From assembly GCA_002798195.1 (NCBI GenBank), contig NWQM01000001.1:1-64000 (forward strand): 64,000 nt of DNA, given 5' to 3'. The position numbers were made by a program, and so were the translations under genes. The stretch comes from Lysobacteraceae bacterium NML03-0222. GTDB lineage: Bacteria; Pseudomonadota; Gammaproteobacteria; Xanthomonadales; Xanthomonadaceae. Of this stretch, positions 16,132-24,156 are shown one piece after another. The first letter of the stretch is position 1. The number at the start of each line of letters is the position of its first letter. The notes below the pieces were generated by a model. The model was not told the DNA's origin. It worked only from the letters and a program-made list of their open reading frames with translations, and searched no databases.

Positions 16132-16319
16132 TGGGTGAGTGCATCCAGCTGCTGTTGACGTTGATCTTCTGCCTGTTGCTGCAGTGCATCCACTGCCTTG
16201 GCCTTGTCCAGCGGTGCTTCAATGTGACGGCGCAGATGGTCGTGTTTTTCTTCTGATGGTGGCGAGTCCACGCAGGCAGAAAGTGTCAGCGCAATCAGCG
16301 CCAGTGCACAGGGTTTCAT
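16128..16319 (-). CDS. Small lipoprotein upstream of xanB2
   Basis: A 63-residue protein with a lipoprotein signal MKPCALALIALTLSAC (lipobox LSAC), followed by a short charged helix rich in Gln, Lys and Glu (DKAKAVDALQQQAEDQRQQQ). ATG 16319 is chosen because GGAGACTCCCC precedes it and it starts the signal peptide. The frame is open further upstream to 16394 but has no second signal there. The stop overlaps the xanB2 start (ATGA). Function unknown. It is divergent from the SDR gene. Confidence 0.7.
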   Translation of the reverse strand: MKPCALALIALTLSACVDSPPSEEKHDHLRRHIEAPLDKAKAVDALQQQAEDQRQQQLDALTQ

Positions 16320-16345
16320 GGGGAGTCTCCAATGCGATGCAGCAT

Positions 16346-16351
16346 TATCAT
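16346..16351 (+). promoter_or_regulatory. -10 candidate for the SDR gene
   Basis: TATCAT lies 31 bp before the SDR ATG, in the 62-bp divergent gap with the lipoprotein gene. GGAGAAACC forms the ribosome-binding site before ATG 16382. Confidence 0.3.
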
Positions 16352-16381
16352 GACAGTTCTGTGTGATTTTTCGGAGAAACC

Positions 16382-17158
16382 ATGAGCATGGCACGTTGGC
16401 GGCTGGATGGGCAATTGGCGTTGGTGACCGGTGCCAGTGCCGGGATTGGGCGAGCCATCAGCGAGGAGCTGATGCGCCTGGGTGCTGTGGTCTTGATGAG
16501 TGCGCGTGATGAGGATGCACTGGAAGCGGTGCGTGAAGAATTGGAGGGCGAGGTTCCTGGTGCACGGGCCTATGCGTTTGCGGCAGATGTCAGTGATGCC
16601 GATGAGCGTCAGGCACTGATTGACTGGGCGGGTGATTTTGGTGGAGACCTCAATATCCTCGTCAACAACGCCGGGGGCAATCTGAGCCGGGCTGCCAATG
16701 ACTATGCCGAGGATGAGTGGCGGCAGATCTTCGAGATCAACGTGTTCAGTGCATTCGAGATGTGCCGTCTGGCGCATCCTCTGCTGATTCGTCATGCGCA
16801 ATCGGCCATCGTCAATGTCGGCAGTGTTTCCGGCATCACCCATGTGCGTACTGGTGCGCCCTATGGCATGAGCAAGGCAGCATTGCACCAGATGAGCCGC
16901 AATCTGGCGGTGGAATGGGCCGAGGATGGTGTGCGGGTGAATACCGTTGCGCCGTGGTATATCCGCACCCGGCGGACTTCACCCAAATTGGCCGACCCGG
17001 ATTATCTGGATGAAGTGCTGCTGCGCACGCCGATGGGGCGCATCGGTGAGCCACATGAAGTCGCAGCGCTGGCGGCGTTTCTATGCTTGCCGGCAGCTGC
17101 CTATATCACCGGGCAATGTATCGCCGTTGATGGTGGCTTTTTGGCTCACGGTTTTTGA
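16382..17158 (+). CDS. Short-chain dehydrogenase/reductase, tropinone-reductase-like
   Basis: A 258-residue classical SDR. The cofactor loop is TGASAGIG (about 17-24) with SAR and AADVSD positions typical of NADP(H) preference. The structural motif NNAG is in ILVNNAGGN, and the catalytic Ser (NVGSVSG), Tyr and Lys (YGMSKAA) are present. GQCIAVDGGF near the C-terminus is typical. WRLDGQLALVTGAS and the overall order resemble tropinone-reductase-type SDRs of bacteria; the substrate is unknown. GGAG lies 8 nt upstream of ATG 16382; a second ATG is 6 nt further in. Confidence 0.85.
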   Translation: MSMARWRLDGQLALVTGASAGIGRAISEELMRLGAVVLMSARDEDALEAVREELEGEVPGARAYAFAADVSDADERQALIDWAGDFGGDLNILVNNAGGNLSRAANDYAEDEWRQIFEINVFSAFEMCRLAHPLLIRHAQSAIVNVGSVSGITHVRTGAPYGMSKAALHQMSRNLAVEWAEDGVRVNTVAPWYIRTRRTSPKLADPDYLDEVLLRTPMGRIGEPHEVAALAAFLCLPAAAYITGQCIAVDGGFLAHGF

Positions 17159-17182
17159 CAGGGGGGAATGATTCCTCGTGCT

Positions 17183-17809
17183 TTACGGCGCTGTTGCATC
17201 AGCGCAAGTGGTGGTATTCATCACTTGCTGGGTGCGGCGGTAAAGCGCATTGGCCTTGGCGGCAATATCCGGGTTTTCCAGCCGCACCATGGATTCGGCC
17301 TGGCGGTTGTATTCGCTCCATGCCGTGCACAACTCTTCGTCCGGGATACGGTCGCAATGGTCTTCGCGCATCTGGCAGGCCTCGATGCCGCCTGTGTTGG
17401 CCGTGCTGCCATCAATGCCTTGCACCGGCAGGGGTTCGCAGCGCTTGGGCGGGTGGCCGTCTTCATTCAAATAACTGTTCTTGCCGCCCCAGGTACGGCA
17501 GCGGTATAGCGGCGGTGGCGGCAGTGGTTCACGCTTGCTTGCCGTCATCGGCTCAGATGCAGCTAGCGCCGGGAGCTGGGTGGTTGGTGCAGGTGCCTGA
17601 ACCGGCGCTGCAGGAGCGGCTTGGGGCGGGGGCGCGGCAGGCACTTCCATGCGCCGCGCCTGTTGCTGCTGGCCTTTGGCGCAGGGCTTGTCATTCTGCA
17701 GCGTGACAATGCCGGCTGCATTCACACAGCGGTAAATGGTGATGCTTTGCTGGGCTTGCAGGGAACCGCCCGACAGTAGCAACAAAACAAGGAGTGGAAT
17801 TGAGCGCAT
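17183..17809 (-). CDS. Exported DUF4124-type protein
   Basis: A 208-residue protein with a signal peptide MRSIPLLVLLLLSGGSLQAQQ. It is followed by the DUF4124-like start ITIYRCVNAAGIVTLQNDKPC, then a Pro/Ala-rich linker (about residues 60-100) and a Cys-containing C-terminal domain (YRCRTWGG, CEPLPVQ, CQMREDHC, ELC, TTTC). Six or more cysteines suggest disulfides in the periplasm. The start is ATG 17809, where the signal peptide begins. The frame is open to 17866 and would overlap tsaC. Function unknown. Confidence 0.72.
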   Translation of the reverse strand: MRSIPLLVLLLLSGGSLQAQQSITIYRCVNAAGIVTLQNDKPCAKGQQQQARRMEVPAAPPPQAAPAAPVQAPAPTTQLPALAASEPMTASKREPLPPPPLYRCRTWGGKNSYLNEDGHPPKRCEPLPVQGIDGSTANTGGIEACQMREDHCDRIPDEELCTAWSEYNRQAESMVRLENPDIAAKANALYRRTQQVMNTTTCADATAP

Positions 17810-17862
17810 GAGAACATGATGCCCGGTGCTGTCGAATATGGAGATTATCGTGACTTTGCAGC

Positions 17863-18435
17863 TCATCCGCCGCGCAGGGTTTGACCGCTGATGGCGTCAC
17901 GAATGGTGCTGGGGCTGGGGTGTCCGCCGGTTTCGCCGGCAAGCACGGCATCGACGGCAGTTATCAGCAGCGGGTCGATGGCAGTGCGTGTAGTCGGGGC
18001 GGTTTGTCCGGAGAAATTGGCGCTGGTGGAAACCACGGCACCGCCAAAGGCGCGGCATAGGGCAATGACCTCGGGGTGTGCGCAAACCCGCACGGCAATG
18101 CCGGTATGCGCACCGCGAATCCAGTCAGGCGCAGTGGCGCTTACAGGCACGATCCAGGTATTGGCACCGGGCCAAGTGGCACGCACGGTGGCTTGTTGCG
18201 CTGGTTCAAGGCGCTGCATGTCGATAAACGGGGCAAGCTGGGCTTCATCGGCGGCCACCAGAATCAGCCCTTTCTCCAGCGGGCGCTGTTTGATGCGCAA
18301 AAGCCGTTGCACGGCGGCCTGATTGCGCGGGTCGCAGCCCAGTCCCCAAACCGCTTCGGTGGGATAAAGCAACAGGCCGCCATCAGCCAGGATGCGGGCG
18401 GCCTGCCGGGCGCTGATGGCGCTGTTGTGCATCAT
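17863..18435 (-). CDS. tsaC: TsaC/YrdC threonylcarbamoyl-AMP synthase
   Basis: A 190-residue enzyme that makes threonylcarbamoyl-AMP from Thr, bicarbonate and ATP for the tRNA t6A37 modification. Family residues are LLYPTEAVWGLGCDP, RIKQRPLEKGLILVA, IAVRVCAHP and VVSTSANFSG. The Sua5 C-terminal extension is absent, so this is the short TsaC form. It lies 15 bp downstream of topA on the same strand, an order often seen in gammaproteobacteria. It starts with two ATGs. Confidence 0.9.
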   Translation of the reverse strand: MMHNSAISARQAARILADGGLLLYPTEAVWGLGCDPRNQAAVQRLLRIKQRPLEKGLILVAADEAQLAPFIDMQRLEPAQQATVRATWPGANTWIVPVSATAPDWIRGAHTGIAVRVCAHPEVIALCRAFGGAVVSTSANFSGQTAPTTRTAIDPLLITAVDAVLAGETGGHPSPSTIRDAISGQTLRGG

Positions 18436-18450
18436 GCGCTGTTGAGCAAA

Positions 18451-20907
18451 TCAGAACGGCGCATCACCGTCATCTGCGACTTTTTTGCTGGCGGCTTTCT
18501 TGCTTGCGGCCTTTTTGGTGGCTGCCTTCTTGGTCGCCGTTTTTTTGCTCGCAGCCTTTTTGGCCGGGGCTTTTTTCGCTGCGCTCTTGCTGGCGGCTTT
18601 CTTGCCCCAGCCCTTGCGTACCGGCTTGCCGGTTTCGGCCAGCATTTGCGTGGCCTCCTCCAGTGTCAGCGTTTTGGGGTCGCGGTCTTTGGGGATTTTG
18701 CCGTTCATCTGGCCATCGGAGACATACGGGCCAAAGCGCCCATTCAGAACCTGCACATCGCTACCCTCCCATTGCAGGATGATGCGGTTGCGGGCGATTT
18801 CTTCTTTTTCCTCGATCAGCGCTACGGCGCGCTCAAAGGTAATGGCGTAGGGGTCGTCTTCTTTTTTCAGGCTGGCATAGGTGCTGCCGCGCTTGGCAAA
18901 GGGGCCAAAGCGGCCGATGCCGACGCTGACCATTTCGCCATTGGATTCGCCCAGCTGGCGCGGCATTTCAAACAGCTTCAGTGCCGCTTCAAGGCTGATG
19001 GAATAAATGCTTTGTCCCGGCTGCAGCGAAGCAAACCGGGGTTTTTCTTCATCATCGACACTGCCGATTTGCACCATCGGCCCGAAGCGGCCAATGCGGG
19101 CGCTGACTTCCTTGCCGCTGGCCGGGTCAAGCCCCAGCACGCGCGCGCTGCCGGCATCGGTGCGGTCGAGGCTTTCGGTCTTGTCGGCCACCAGTGCCTT
19201 GAACGGCCCCCAGAATTTTTCCATCAGCGGAATCCAGTCTTCCTCGCCGCGGCTGACGGCATCAAGGTCGTCCTCCATGCGTGCGGTGAAGTCGTAATCC
19301 ACGTAGCGGGTGAAGTGCGCGGCGAGGAATTTGCTGACTGCGCGGCCGACATCGGTGGGGCGGAAGGCGCGGCCTTCGAGCTCGGCGTACTGGCGGAACA
19401 GCAGGGTCTGGATGATGGAGGCATAGGTGGAGGGGCGGCCAATACCGTATTCCTCCAGCGCCTTCACCAGCGAGGCTTCGGTATAGCGCGGCGGCGGTTG
19501 GGTGAAGTGCTGCAGTGCCTGCACGGCGGCCAGTGGAATGTTCTCCCCTGGCTTCATGGCCGGCAGCTTGCGGCCTTCGTCATCGTCTTCGGCGCTTTTC
19601 TGGTCCTTGCCTTCCTCGTACACGGCCAGGAAGCCGGGTACGACCACGGTGGTGCCGCTGGCGCGGAAAGCATGGCGGCTGCCGGCGGCCAGCTCCACGG
19701 TCACGGTATTGAGCGTGGCCGGAATCATCTGACAGGCGATGCTGCGCTTCCAAATGAGTTCATACAGGCGGCGCTCGTCATCGGACAGGAAGCGCGCCAC
19801 CTGTGCCGGGGTGCGCAGGGCGGAAGTGGGGCGAATCGCCTCGTGCGCCTCTTGCGCGTTCTTGGACTTGGTTTGGTAGAAGTTTGGCTTGTCCGGCAAG
19901 GAATCCATACCGAAGTCGCGCGCAATCACATCGCGGATTTCGGAAAGCGCGTCTTGCGAGAGGCTGACCGAGTCGGTACGCATATAGCTGATCAGGCCGA
20001 CCGTGCCTTCCTCGCCGATATGGATGCCCTCGTAGAGTTTCTGCGCCACCTGCATGGTCTTGCGGGTAGTGAAGCCGAGTTTGCGTGCGGCCTCCTGCTG
20101 CAAGGTCGAGGTGGTGAACGGTGGCGCCGGGCGGCGTTTGCGCTCGCGGCTGGCGACATCGGTGACATGCAGAACGCCCTGGGCATCGGCCAGAATGCGG
20201 CTGCGCGCCGCTTCTGCGGACTCGCCATCGGTCAGGGTGAATTGCTCGAACTTCTCGCCATCGAGCTTGCTGAGCTTGGCGCTGAAGTGTTGCGAAGGAT
20301 GGGCGCAGTCGGCTTCAATCGTCCAGTATTCGCGCGCCTGGAAGGCTTCGATTTCCTCTTCGCGCTCGACAATCATGCGCAGCGCCGGGGACTGTACCCG
20401 CCCCGCCGACAGGCCGCGCTGCACCTTGCGCCACAGCACCGGCGAAAGGTTGAAGCCCACCAGATAGTCCAGCGCACGGCGTGCCTGCTGGGCATCGACC
20501 AGTGGCGCGGAAATCTGCCGTGGCTGGGCGATGGCCTCGCGGATGGCGCGCGGGGTGATTTCGGTAAACACCACGCGGTGCAGCGGCTTGTCTTGCAGCA
20601 GCTTTTTTTCTTTCAGAATTTCGGCGATATGCCAGCTGATGGCCTCTCCTTCGCGATCCGGGTCGGTGGCCAGATAAATATCGTCGGCCTCGCGCGCGGC
20701 CTTGGCGATGGCGGCGACATGCTTTTCGTTCTTTTCGATGAGGTCATAGCGCATCGCAAAGCCGTGCTCGGGGTCAACCGCGCCTTCTTTGGGCACCAGA
20801 TCGCGCACATGGCCGTAGCTGGCCAGTACCTGGAAATCCTTGCCCAGATACTTGTTGATGGTTTTGGCCTTGGCCGGGGATTCCACGATAAGCAGATGCT
20901 TGGACAT
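18451..20907 (-). CDS. topA: DNA topoisomerase I (type IA)
   Basis: An 818-residue enzyme that relaxes negative supercoils. TOPRIM: LLIVESPAKAKTI (Glu) and TDPDREGEAI (Asp-x-Asp). The catalytic Tyr308 is in ISYMRTDSV. The central domain contains AHEAIRPT. C-terminally, instead of the E. coli Cys4 zinc ribbons, there are Toprim_C_Rpt-type repeats (RIGRFGPMVQIG, GIGRFGPFAKRG, NGRFGPYVSDGQ). A final stretch of about 45 residues is made of Lys/Ala repeats (KKAASKK type, coding positions about 18481-18610). Such basic tails can help DNA binding and processivity. The same bases carry a very long antisense open frame, judged spurious. Confidence 0.95.
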   Translation of the reverse strand: MSKHLLIVESPAKAKTINKYLGKDFQVLASYGHVRDLVPKEGAVDPEHGFAMRYDLIEKNEKHVAAIAKAAREADDIYLATDPDREGEAISWHIAEILKEKKLLQDKPLHRVVFTEITPRAIREAIAQPRQISAPLVDAQQARRALDYLVGFNLSPVLWRKVQRGLSAGRVQSPALRMIVEREEEIEAFQAREYWTIEADCAHPSQHFSAKLSKLDGEKFEQFTLTDGESAEAARSRILADAQGVLHVTDVASRERKRRPAPPFTTSTLQQEAARKLGFTTRKTMQVAQKLYEGIHIGEEGTVGLISYMRTDSVSLSQDALSEIRDVIARDFGMDSLPDKPNFYQTKSKNAQEAHEAIRPTSALRTPAQVARFLSDDERRLYELIWKRSIACQMIPATLNTVTVELAAGSRHAFRASGTTVVVPGFLAVYEEGKDQKSAEDDDEGRKLPAMKPGENIPLAAVQALQHFTQPPPRYTEASLVKALEEYGIGRPSTYASIIQTLLFRQYAELEGRAFRPTDVGRAVSKFLAAHFTRYVDYDFTARMEDDLDAVSRGEEDWIPLMEKFWGPFKALVADKTESLDRTDAGSARVLGLDPASGKEVSARIGRFGPMVQIGSVDDEEKPRFASLQPGQSIYSISLEAALKLFEMPRQLGESNGEMVSVGIGRFGPFAKRGSTYASLKKEDDPYAITFERAVALIEEKEEIARNRIILQWEGSDVQVLNGRFGPYVSDGQMNGKIPKDRDPKTLTLEEATQMLAETGKPVRKGWGKKAASKSAAKKAPAKKAASKKTATKKAATKKAASKKAASKKVADDGDAPF

Positions 20908-20943
20908 CGAAATTACTCAAGAAATTCTTAAAACGCGCAGGGA

Positions 20944-21828
20944 TTATGCCTGTCCGGCAATGGCAAGCCCGATGGCCAGCATCACGAACAAGATAGCCAG
21001 TGCGATCAAAACGGCATAGATAGCCAGTACCACTTTGCTGACAGTATCAAGGCCGCGGGTTTGCAGTTCTGGGCGGTTGCTATAGGCCCATTTGTCCACT
21101 ACCAGGGTGCCGCACATCATGTCGTGCAGGGCGCGCTTGCGCTCGGTAAAGGCAGCGATGACAAGGCCGATGCCCAAAGTGAAAAGGCAGACAAAAATGA
21201 AGGCGAAATAGCGCCAAAAGCCGCGCCAGAAGCTGATGCGCTCGCCATGGTTGCCAACCACCTTGATGCCACAGGCCATCTTGCCAAGCGTGGCCTGTGC
21301 CGGACGCGACTGCATCCAGCCATAGTAAATGGCGTTCAGGGTGTAGAGCAGCGGATACAGACCCAGCATCAGCCAGGTGAAGCTGTCTTCCTGTCCGCTC
21401 GGAATATCGCCGGCAAATACGGCCAGCGAAAAGCCGGCAACCAGCATCACCGGAATGAGGATGATGTAGGACAGCGCGCCGACCACCAAACTATCAATCA
21501 CATTGGCGGCCACGCGCCGCCAGAAACCGGCATGGACGATATCGCTATGGCTGATGTCGGTAGAGGCTGGCGCAATGGCTGCCTGTGCAGGCGGTGGCGC
21601 AGCATCCTGGCGGTGATCGGCAAGCAGCAAGTCGGGAATGGTATTGAGTGCCTGCCAATCACTCATGCCGTTTTTCCAGACCAGGGTGTCGGCAGGCAGC
21701 AGGCCGTTCTGAACCTGGGCGAGCAATTGCTCCTTCCCAAGCGGGCCTTGCTGCTGGCGCTGGGCATCGACATAGAACCATTCGGCGGCGCCTGCGGTAT
21801 CAGGGGACGGGTTGGTGTGTTCGTTCAT
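20944..21828 (-). CDS. GYF_2 (DUF4339) plus RDD membrane protein
   Basis: A 294-residue protein. The N-terminal soluble GYF_2 domain (about residues 15-65) has WFYVDAQRQQQGPLGKEQLL and DTLVWKNGMSDWQAL. A linker is followed by an RDD domain with the helix AGFWRRVAANVIDSLVVG, several TM helices, LGKMACGIKVVGNHGERISFW and FTERKRALHDMMCGTLVV. An extra C-terminal TM lies at about 265-290. RDD proteins may act in ion or small-molecule handling; the role here is unknown. ATG 21828 (MNEHTNP) is chosen over upstream in-frame starts lacking conserved sequence. Confidence 0.8.
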   Translation of the reverse strand: MNEHTNPSPDTAGAAEWFYVDAQRQQQGPLGKEQLLAQVQNGLLPADTLVWKNGMSDWQALNTIPDLLLADHRQDAAPPPAQAAIAPASTDISHSDIVHAGFWRRVAANVIDSLVVGALSYIILIPVMLVAGFSLAVFAGDIPSGQEDSFTWLMLGLYPLLYTLNAIYYGWMQSRPAQATLGKMACGIKVVGNHGERISFWRGFWRYFAFIFVCLFTLGIGLVIAAFTERKRALHDMMCGTLVVDKWAYSNRPELQTRGLDTVSKVVLAIYAVLIALAILFVMLAIGLAIAGQA

Positions 21829-21946
21829 GATGGGTGTTATTTGTTGCAGCGGCTGGGCAGGATTTTGCGGGTTGCGGTGGCGCCACATAGGCACTCGGCA
21901 GCTGGCGGAAGGGTGAAGGGCAGGGTCGTCATTGCAGCTTGACGCA

Positions 21947-22591
21947 TCACTCAGTGACGGCAGCTTCGATGCCGCGCGCCTTGCGCCAGCGATCCAGCGC
22001 TTCTTGTTGCTGGCTGTCCAACAGACTGCGTTCGGCTTGTTGCTGTTGCTGCATATGCATGGCATCGACAAGGGCGGTCCGTTGCGCCTGGATGTCCTGG
22101 CCGAGCTTTTCGTTGACCGGTTTGCCTTCGAGCTCCAGATCGGCGGCGCTGCGCATCAGTTGCAGCAGGCGCCTGCGCTGGGTGTTGATGGTCATCTCGC
22201 TGGTTTTCAGGCTTTCATCCACCAGCTCATAACGCACTTTGAAGGCCTGTCGCAGGGTCTCTTCGCTGTCATAGGACTCGGCCAACGCCGTATCCGAGCG
22301 CTTCTGCGCGGCAATTCTTTCGGCCTCCTGATGGCGTGCCGCTTCTTGCTTGGCGGCCTCAGCCTGCTCGCTGGGCGAGAGCACACGGCCAAGCCGGGCG
22401 CTGGGCATGCCGGTGCGGCTGCTGATTTCGGTGCGGGCGTTGTTGACCGCAGAGGCTGGCAGGGCATCGCCGCACACTTTGCGACCGCCTTCATCCCAGC
22501 AATAGAGTTTTCGCTCGGCAGACCTGTCTTGTGCGGTAGCCGGCAAGGCAGCAAACAGTGCGGCCAGCATCAGATAGCGGGTGATGGACAT
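21947..22591 (-). CDS. Exported coiled-coil protein, DUF4124-like N-terminus
   Basis: A 214-residue protein with a cleavable signal (MSITRYLMLAALFAALPATAQ) and a short domain with two Cys (KLYCWDEGGRKVCGDALP) like DUF4124 starts. Long charged helices follow from about residue 80 to the end (SPSEQAEAAKQEAARHQEAER and MHMQQQQQAERSLLDSQQQ), likely coiled coil in the periplasm. It lies between pyrE (18 bp downstream of it) and the RDD gene on the same strand. I recognise no function. Confidence 0.7.
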   Translation of the reverse strand: MSITRYLMLAALFAALPATAQDRSAERKLYCWDEGGRKVCGDALPASAVNNARTEISSRTGMPSARLGRVLSPSEQAEAAKQEAARHQEAERIAAQKRSDTALAESYDSEETLRQAFKVRYELVDESLKTSEMTINTQRRRLLQLMRSAADLELEGKPVNEKLGQDIQAQRTALVDAMHMQQQQQAERSLLDSQQQEALDRWRKARGIEAAVTE

Positions 22592-22609
22592 GGGCTTGAC
22601 CTCAAGGGG

Positions 22610-23266
22610 TTAGTCGGCGCGCGCACCGTAACGGTCACGATAGTTGGCCAGCGCCTCGCGCCACTGCGCAAGTTCGGCGTTTTGTGCAGAAAAATCAAGC
22701 AAATCGGCAAGCGAGGCGACGGCAATCACCGGCACCTGGTGTTCTTCGGCCACACCGCGTGCGGCCGAGCGCGGGTCGCCTTCGCGGACGATTTCTTGCC
22801 GGTCCAGGCCAATCACGATACCGGCCACCGTGCCTCCGGCCTCGCCAATCAGTCCCAATGCCTCACGGATGGCTGTGCCAGCGGTAATCACGTCATCGAC
22901 AATCAATACCCGCTGCCCGGCCATCGGCGCGCCAATCAGATTTCCGCCTTCACCATGGGTCTTGGCCTCTTTGCGGTTGAAGGCCAGCGGCACATCGCGG
23001 CCATCGGCTGCAAACGCACAGGCCACTGCGGTTGCCAGCGGGATGCCCTTGTAGGCCGGGCCAAACAGCATGTCAAAGGACAGCCCGGCCTCGTTCACCG
23101 CGTCCGCATAGGCGCGTCCCAGCGTGGCCAGTGACTGCCCGGAATCAAACCGGCCAGCATTGAAAAAATACGGGCTGATGCGGCCAGACTTGAGGGTGAA
23201 CTCGCCAAAGCGCAGGGCCTGGGCTTTGAGGGCGGCAGCAAGAAAACGGGAGCGATGGTCGTTCAT
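22610..23266 (-). CDS. pyrE: Orotate phosphoribosyltransferase
   Basis: A 218-residue enzyme converting orotate and PRPP to OMP in pyrimidine synthesis. Visible are LKSGRISPYFFNAG, the catalytic-loop region NRKEAKTHGEGGNLIGA, and the PRPP-binding signature VLIVDDVITAGTAIREA. ATG 23266 (MNDHRSRF) is the family-typical start; an ATG at 23311 adds unconserved residues. It is divergent from the second exonuclease III-family gene, and the -10 candidates of the two promoters overlap at about 23302-23311. Confidence 0.94.
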   Translation of the reverse strand: MNDHRSRFLAAALKAQALRFGEFTLKSGRISPYFFNAGRFDSGQSLATLGRAYADAVNEAGLSFDMLFGPAYKGIPLATAVACAFAADGRDVPLAFNRKEAKTHGEGGNLIGAPMAGQRVLIVDDVITAGTAIREALGLIGEAGGTVAGIVIGLDRQEIVREGDPRSAARGVAEEHQVPVIAVASLADLLDFSAQNAELAQWREALANYRDRYGARAD

Positions 23267-23300
23267 AAGGACAGTGGATGAGCGTGTGAGTGCCAGCGGC

Positions 23301-23311
23301 ATTGTTATCAT
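23301..23311. promoter_or_regulatory. Overlapping divergent -10 candidates (pyrE / exonuclease gene)
   Basis: On the plus strand TATCAT (23306-23311), followed by CGTCCC, precedes the exonuclease gene by 26 bp. On the minus strand AACAAT (23306-23301), followed by GCCGC, precedes pyrE by 34 bp. The hexamers abut and share a base, so RNA polymerase could probably not occupy both. Confidence 0.3.
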
Positions 23312-23337
23312 CGTCCCATATTCACACGGATACCGCG

Positions 23338-24156
23338 ATGCGTATTTTGAGTTTCAACGCCAACGGCCTGCGTTCGGCGGCCAAAAAAGGCTTCTTCGAG
23401 TGGTTTGCCGCGCAGGACATCGACCTGTTGTGCGTACAGGAAACCAAGGCGCAAACGCCGCAACTGCAAGTACCGGAGCTGTTGCCTGCGGGCTATCACG
23501 CGCACTTTCGCGATTCCACGGTGAAAAAAGGCTATAGCGGTGTGGCGATTTACAGCCGCCGTGCGCCGGATGAGGTCATCACCGGGCTTGGGCGCGAGGA
23601 CTTTGACGAAGAAGGCCGCTATATCGAGGCGCGCTTTGGCAATCTGAGCGTGGTGTCTTTTTATATCCCGTCGGGCAGCTCCGGCGAAGTGCGCCAGGCG
23701 GTGAAAGAAGACGTGATGCGCTGGCTGGCGCCGATTCTGGATGAATGGCTCGCCAGTGGCCGCGAATATGTGCTGTGCGGTGACTGGAATATCGTGCGCA
23801 GCCGCAATGACATCAAGAACTGGAGTGGCAACCAGAAGAACTCCGGCTGCCTGCCGCATGAGCGCGCCTGGCTGTCCGGGCTGATTGATGATGATGGCCA
23901 CGATGGCCTCATCACACCACGCGAGGGAGGCTGGAAGGATTCGTTCCGGGTGCTCAAGCCCGATGCCGCCGAATACACCTGGTGGAGCCAGCGCGGTCAG
24001 GCGCGCGCCAACAACGTCGGCTGGCGCATCGACTATCAGCTGGTGACGCCCCGGCTGGCCGGACATATCCGTGAAGTGGCGATTTTCCCGGAGCCCAAAT
24101 TCTCCGACCACGCCCCTTATCTGGTGGACTATGACTGGCCGGAGTGGCAGGCATGA
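23338..24156 (+). CDS. Exodeoxyribonuclease III-family nuclease (second copy)
   Basis: A 272-residue endonuclease/exonuclease/phosphatase-fold protein, paralogous to xthA in this window but closer to the Xth subgroup with FNANGLRSAAKKGFFEW. Active-site motifs are VQETKAQ (Glu), CGDWNIVRSRNDIKNW (Asp-x-Asn), WRIDYQLV and FSDHAPYLVDYD (Asp-His). A role in AP-site or 3'-end repair is expected. ATG 23338 is used; an in-frame ATG at 23290 lies upstream of the promoter candidate. It overlaps ampG by ATGA, so the two are translationally coupled. Confidence 0.88.
   Translation: MRILSFNANGLRSAAKKGFFEWFAAQDIDLLCVQETKAQTPQLQVPELLPAGYHAHFRDSTVKKGYSGVAIYSRRAPDEVITGLGREDFDEEGRYIEARFGNLSVVSFYIPSGSSGEVRQAVKEDVMRWLAPILDEWLASGREYVLCGDWNIVRSRNDIKNWSGNQKNSGCLPHERAWLSGLIDDDGHDGLITPREGGWKDSFRVLKPDAAEYTWWSQRGQARANNVGWRIDYQLVTPRLAGHIREVAIFPEPKFSDHAPYLVDYDWPEWQA

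Noticed and set aside
18481..18610. CRISPR-like or tandem DNA repeat at the topA 3' end
   Set aside because: The repetition comes from Lys/Ala codons within the topA frame; there are no spacers.
18076..20931. A 951-codon plus-strand open frame opposite topA and tsaC
   Set aside because: It is antisense to the conserved topoisomerase I coding sequence. The product is a low-complexity Gly/His/Gln mixture with no domain, and such frames are common opposite GC-rich genes.
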